Source of the DNA: CAISDA01 sp050258555
Lineage (GTDB): Bacteria; Bacteroidota; Ignavibacteria; UBA10030; UBA8401
NCBI GenBank assembly: GCA_050258555.1
Contig: JBLMZA010000092.1
Span: 1-6,895 of the forward strand
Length of the DNA stretch: 6,895 nucleotides
Direction of reading: 5' to 3'
Of the stretch, positions 5,199 through 6,895 are shown in pieces (positions within the stretch are counted from its first letter, which is position 1; each line of letters begins with the position of its first letter). Below the pieces are notes generated by a model. The model worked only from the letters and a program-made list of their open reading frames with translations. It ran no database searches and had not been told where the DNA came from. The position numbers and the translations under genes are program-made.

Positions 5199-5801
5199 AT
5201 GGATCCTTCAACCTTGTTCTTTCACTACATCGCGCGCTGGCATCCGCTCGGATACATCGTGATCTTCATCGGTGTGATCTTCGAGGGTGATCTGTTTCTC
5301 ATCACCACGGCGTTTCTCACACGGCTGAACTATTTCGAACTCTTCAGGACGTTTCTGATCGTGCTTGCGGGCACGTATACGGGCGACCTGCTCTGGTTCG
5401 GGCTTGGCCGTCTGGTGCGGACATCGAAGGGGAAACTGCCGGCGTATCTGGGCCGGCTTTCGAAGAAGATCGAAGTGGATTTCAGCGAGCACTTCTTCAG
5501 GACGATGTTCATCACGAAATTCGCCTACGGCACGCACCATCTCATGCTCGTGAAGGCGGCGATCGAGGATGTGCCGTTCCGCATCTACATCAGAAATATT
5601 TTTCTCGCCTCGTTCCTCTGGATCCTGATCGTGGGCGGGCTCGGCTATATCTTCGCGTCCTCGTATCTGGTCTTTCATCGCTACTTCAAATATGCGGAGA
5701 TCGGCCTCTTGGTCGTGCTGGCCGTCTATTTCTTCGTCTTCAGGAAGCTCACGAAGACGGCTGTCCAAAGGAATCGCGCCAGGGCAACAAAACGGTCCTG
5801 A
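5199..5801 (+). CDS. DedA/VTT-family integral membrane protein, divergent form
   Basis: A 200-residue inner-membrane protein of the DedA (SNARE-associated/VTT) family, by overall length, hydrophobic pattern and an acidic first hairpin. DedA proteins are proton-dependent membrane transporters; several have been linked to flipping of phospholipids or undecaprenyl-phosphate. Hydrophobic segments are at about 17-40 (containing FEGDLFLITTAFL with E29 and D31), 48-70 (with D63), 133-155 and 165-182. The re-entrant second motif, usually R-F-x-x-x-x-R, here reads KFAYGTH (107-113), so both usual arginines are replaced, by K107 and H113. The usual P-x-P-G-(E/D) after the first acidic residue is also absent. 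The C-terminus is strongly basic (RNRARATKRS), probably cytoplasmic. It is coupled to the Rieske gene upstream. The substrate cannot be predicted, and the family assignment rests on recalled motifs. Confidence 0.75.
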   Translation: MDPSTLFFHYIARWHPLGYIVIFIGVIFEGDLFLITTAFLTRLNYFELFRTFLIVLAGTYTGDLLWFGLGRLVRTSKGKLPAYLGRLSKKIEVDFSEHFFRTMFITKFAYGTHHLMLVKAAIEDVPFRIYIRNIFLASFLWILIVGGLGYIFASSYLVFHRYFKYAEIGLLVVLAVYFFVFRKLTKTAVQRNRARATKRS

Positions 5802-5837
5802 TGCCTGGCATGCGGACGGCATGTCTATTGCAAATCC

Positions 5838-6515
5838 TCAGCTTCCCTTCGAAACGGCGCCGATGCCGGAGACATGCGAATGGACGACGGGCGGATTGCC
5901 GTAATAGGTGATGGCGCCGATGCCGCTGACGGATGCGTCGAGCTTTTCTGTGACGGTGATCGAGCAGTGCCCGGCTCCGTTGAGTTCGGCGCGGCAGGAA
6001 TGCACTGCGAGGTCTTTGGCCGAGATGTTGCCTGCGCCGTTGATCGTGCACTCGAATTCATCGCATGAGCCGCGAAGTTCGATCGAGCCGGCTCCGCTCA
6101 CAGAGCAGTCGAGCGACGGTGTCGTGATGGGCGACCGGCATTCGAAGCTGCCGGCGCCGTCGATGGCGATGCTGCGGAGGCGCTTCGTGGTCACATAGAC
6201 TCTCAGCGTCACATCCGAATAGGAGCCGTCCTTCAATCCCACCGTGAGCGTTCCCCCGTGGTTTTCGGCGATCACGCGGTCCATGATGTTGTCGTCGGCT
6301 TCGATGCGCACCGATTCATCCTCTCCCTGCGTCAGGTAGACCGATCCCATCGTCTTGATGCGGATGCCGTCGAACGACCCGAGCGATTTCGTCTGTGTGA
6401 CCAGATGCCCGGAGCCATCGATGGAGCCTTTGCCGTGGAAGTGTCCCTTGCAGGCGGAAAAGAGGAGAGCGGAGGCAAGCAAAAGGAAAAGAACGGTGCG
6501 CATGGAACGAAGCAT
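5838..6515 (-). CDS. DUF2807 'head GIN' domain lipoprotein
   Basis: A 225-residue lipoprotein. The signal is MLRSMRTVLFLLLASALLFSAC, with a lipobox ending at C22. The mature part matches the DUF2807 / putative autotransporter adhesin head GIN domain: the entry strand LGSFDGIRIKTMGSVYLTQG (45-64), then D-V-T-L-R-V-Y-V-T-T-K-R-L (101-113), then repeated rungs about 18-21 residues apart. These have G-(A/I)-G at 120, 141, 160, 180, 198 and 217, giving a right-handed beta-helix-like fold. The family is common in Bacteroidota as outer-membrane or surface lipoproteins; the adhesin name is a prediction and the function is not established. The start at 6515 is supported by AAAGGAGG at 6521-6528 with a 5-base spacer; an in-frame ATG at 6503 lacks this. 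Unusually, the rungs contain six cysteines (126, 137, 151, 156, 174, 184). The gene converges on the DedA gene, with only 36 bases between their stops and no clear hairpin terminator there. Confidence 0.88.
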   Translation of the reverse strand: MLRSMRTVLFLLLASALLFSACKGHFHGKGSIDGSGHLVTQTKSLGSFDGIRIKTMGSVYLTQGEDESVRIEADDNIMDRVIAENHGGTLTVGLKDGSYSDVTLRVYVTTKRLRSIAIDGAGSFECRSPITTPSLDCSVSGAGSIELRGSCDEFECTINGAGNISAKDLAVHSCRAELNGAGHCSITVTEKLDASVSGIGAITYYGNPPVVHSHVSGIGAVSKGS

Positions 6516-6895
6516 GGAATCCTCCTTTATCTGGAAGCATCTTCAATTGGACGGCGTCTGTGTGCAGCACCTTCTTCTACGGAAAAACCCGTGAAAAGTT
6601 ATGGCTTCTGTGGTCTCTTAAGACCGGTTTGCTTATCGCTTACTAAAGAGTACCCTGTATATTATATTGATATGCACTAAGCATACTGATCACTTTCTCT
6701 CTGACTCGACAGCCCTTTGTTTATACCACTACGATTGAATTTTTTTTCAGTAACACGATCTGGTTCAGAACTTTACTAAATAGAGCTTTGGGATGTAATC
6801 AATCTTTAGATGTGAATTGTTCTTGTTTGGCGTTGATATCAGAAGCTTCTTCGGAAAATCTAAAATTGCGAATAAAATTGATAATTATCATAAAT
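6516..6895. other. Right-hand region without a confident gene; AT-rich from about 6660
   Basis: The part next to the lipoprotein gene (6516-6600) holds its ribosome binding site and presumably its promoter, although no clear promoter motif was found. A short hairpin, GGTCT-CTTA-AGACC (6612-6625), has no T run after it. Base composition falls from well over 50% G+C in the genes to about 32% by hand count over 6661-6895. A plus-strand frame is open without a stop from 6671 to the window edge (75 codons) but has no ATG. A minus-strand frame is open from the edge to TGA 6799-6801 and would encode FIRNFRFSEEASDINAKQEQ (window residues about 5-24), ending in FTSKD. Either could be the edge of an AT-rich gene; neither is called. 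A run of eight T residues is at 6740-6747. Confidence 0.6.

Noticed and set aside
5208..5822. 204-residue minus-strand open frame opposite the DedA gene
   Set aside because: The plus-strand frame has clear membrane segments and a coupled ribosome binding site. The antisense product is an extremely charged stretch without a domain.
5801..5823. Possible bidirectional terminator between the converging DedA and DUF2807 genes
   Set aside because: Only a 5-bp stem (ATGCC / GGCAT) and a direct repeat of GGCATG are visible, with no T run on either strand.
6612..6625. Hairpin GGTCT-CTTA-AGACC
   Set aside because: The stem is only 5 bp and is not followed by a T run on either strand, so it does not qualify as a terminator or as a clear operator.

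Overview
The window comes from a fairly GC-rich bacterium, most likely of the Bacteroidota/Chlorobiota/Ignavibacteriota group. This is inferred from three things: the etfB-etfA-long acyl-CoA dehydrogenase order, the close resemblance of both ETF subunits to remembered Bacteroidales proteins, and a candidate promoter of the Bacteroidota TTTG / TAnnTTTG type. No rRNA or other phylogenetic marker is present, so the genus is open.

Layout. The left edge (1-170, +) is the C-terminal tail of a D-hexose-6-phosphate mutarotase-like protein. A 63-residue two-helix membrane protein of unknown function (235-426, +) follows. A strong hairpin terminator (460-510) faces the minus strand and closes the main transcription unit. 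That unit runs right to left on the minus strand: etfB (3528-4415), etfA (2503-3522), a 573-residue acyl-CoA dehydrogenase (774-2495) and a 71-residue protein of unknown function (529-744). The genes are overlapping or tightly spaced. A candidate promoter lies at 4526-4556. The unit can be read as a fatty-acyl or related acyl-CoA oxidation module: the dehydrogenase passes electrons to the EtfAB heterodimer. No ETF:quinone oxidoreductase is in the window.

A 287-base divergent intergenic region (4416-4702) separates this unit from a two-gene plus-strand operon. That operon encodes a small exported Rieske [2Fe-2S] lipoprotein (4703-5191) and a DedA/VTT-family membrane protein (5199-5801) whose ribosome binding site overlaps the Rieske stop codon. 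Converging on it from the right is a DUF2807 'head GIN' adhesin-type lipoprotein (5838-6515, -).

The last 380 bases contain no confident gene. From about 6,660 onward the sequence is markedly AT-rich (about 32% G+C by hand count, against well over 50% in the genes), and open frames run off the window edge on both strands. No rRNA, tRNA, CRISPR array, insertion sequence or attachment site was recognised. Most of the window is ordinary metabolism. The points that deserve a second look are the small unknown gene ending the ETF operon, the Rieske-DedA pair with its altered motifs, and the compositional break at the right edge.
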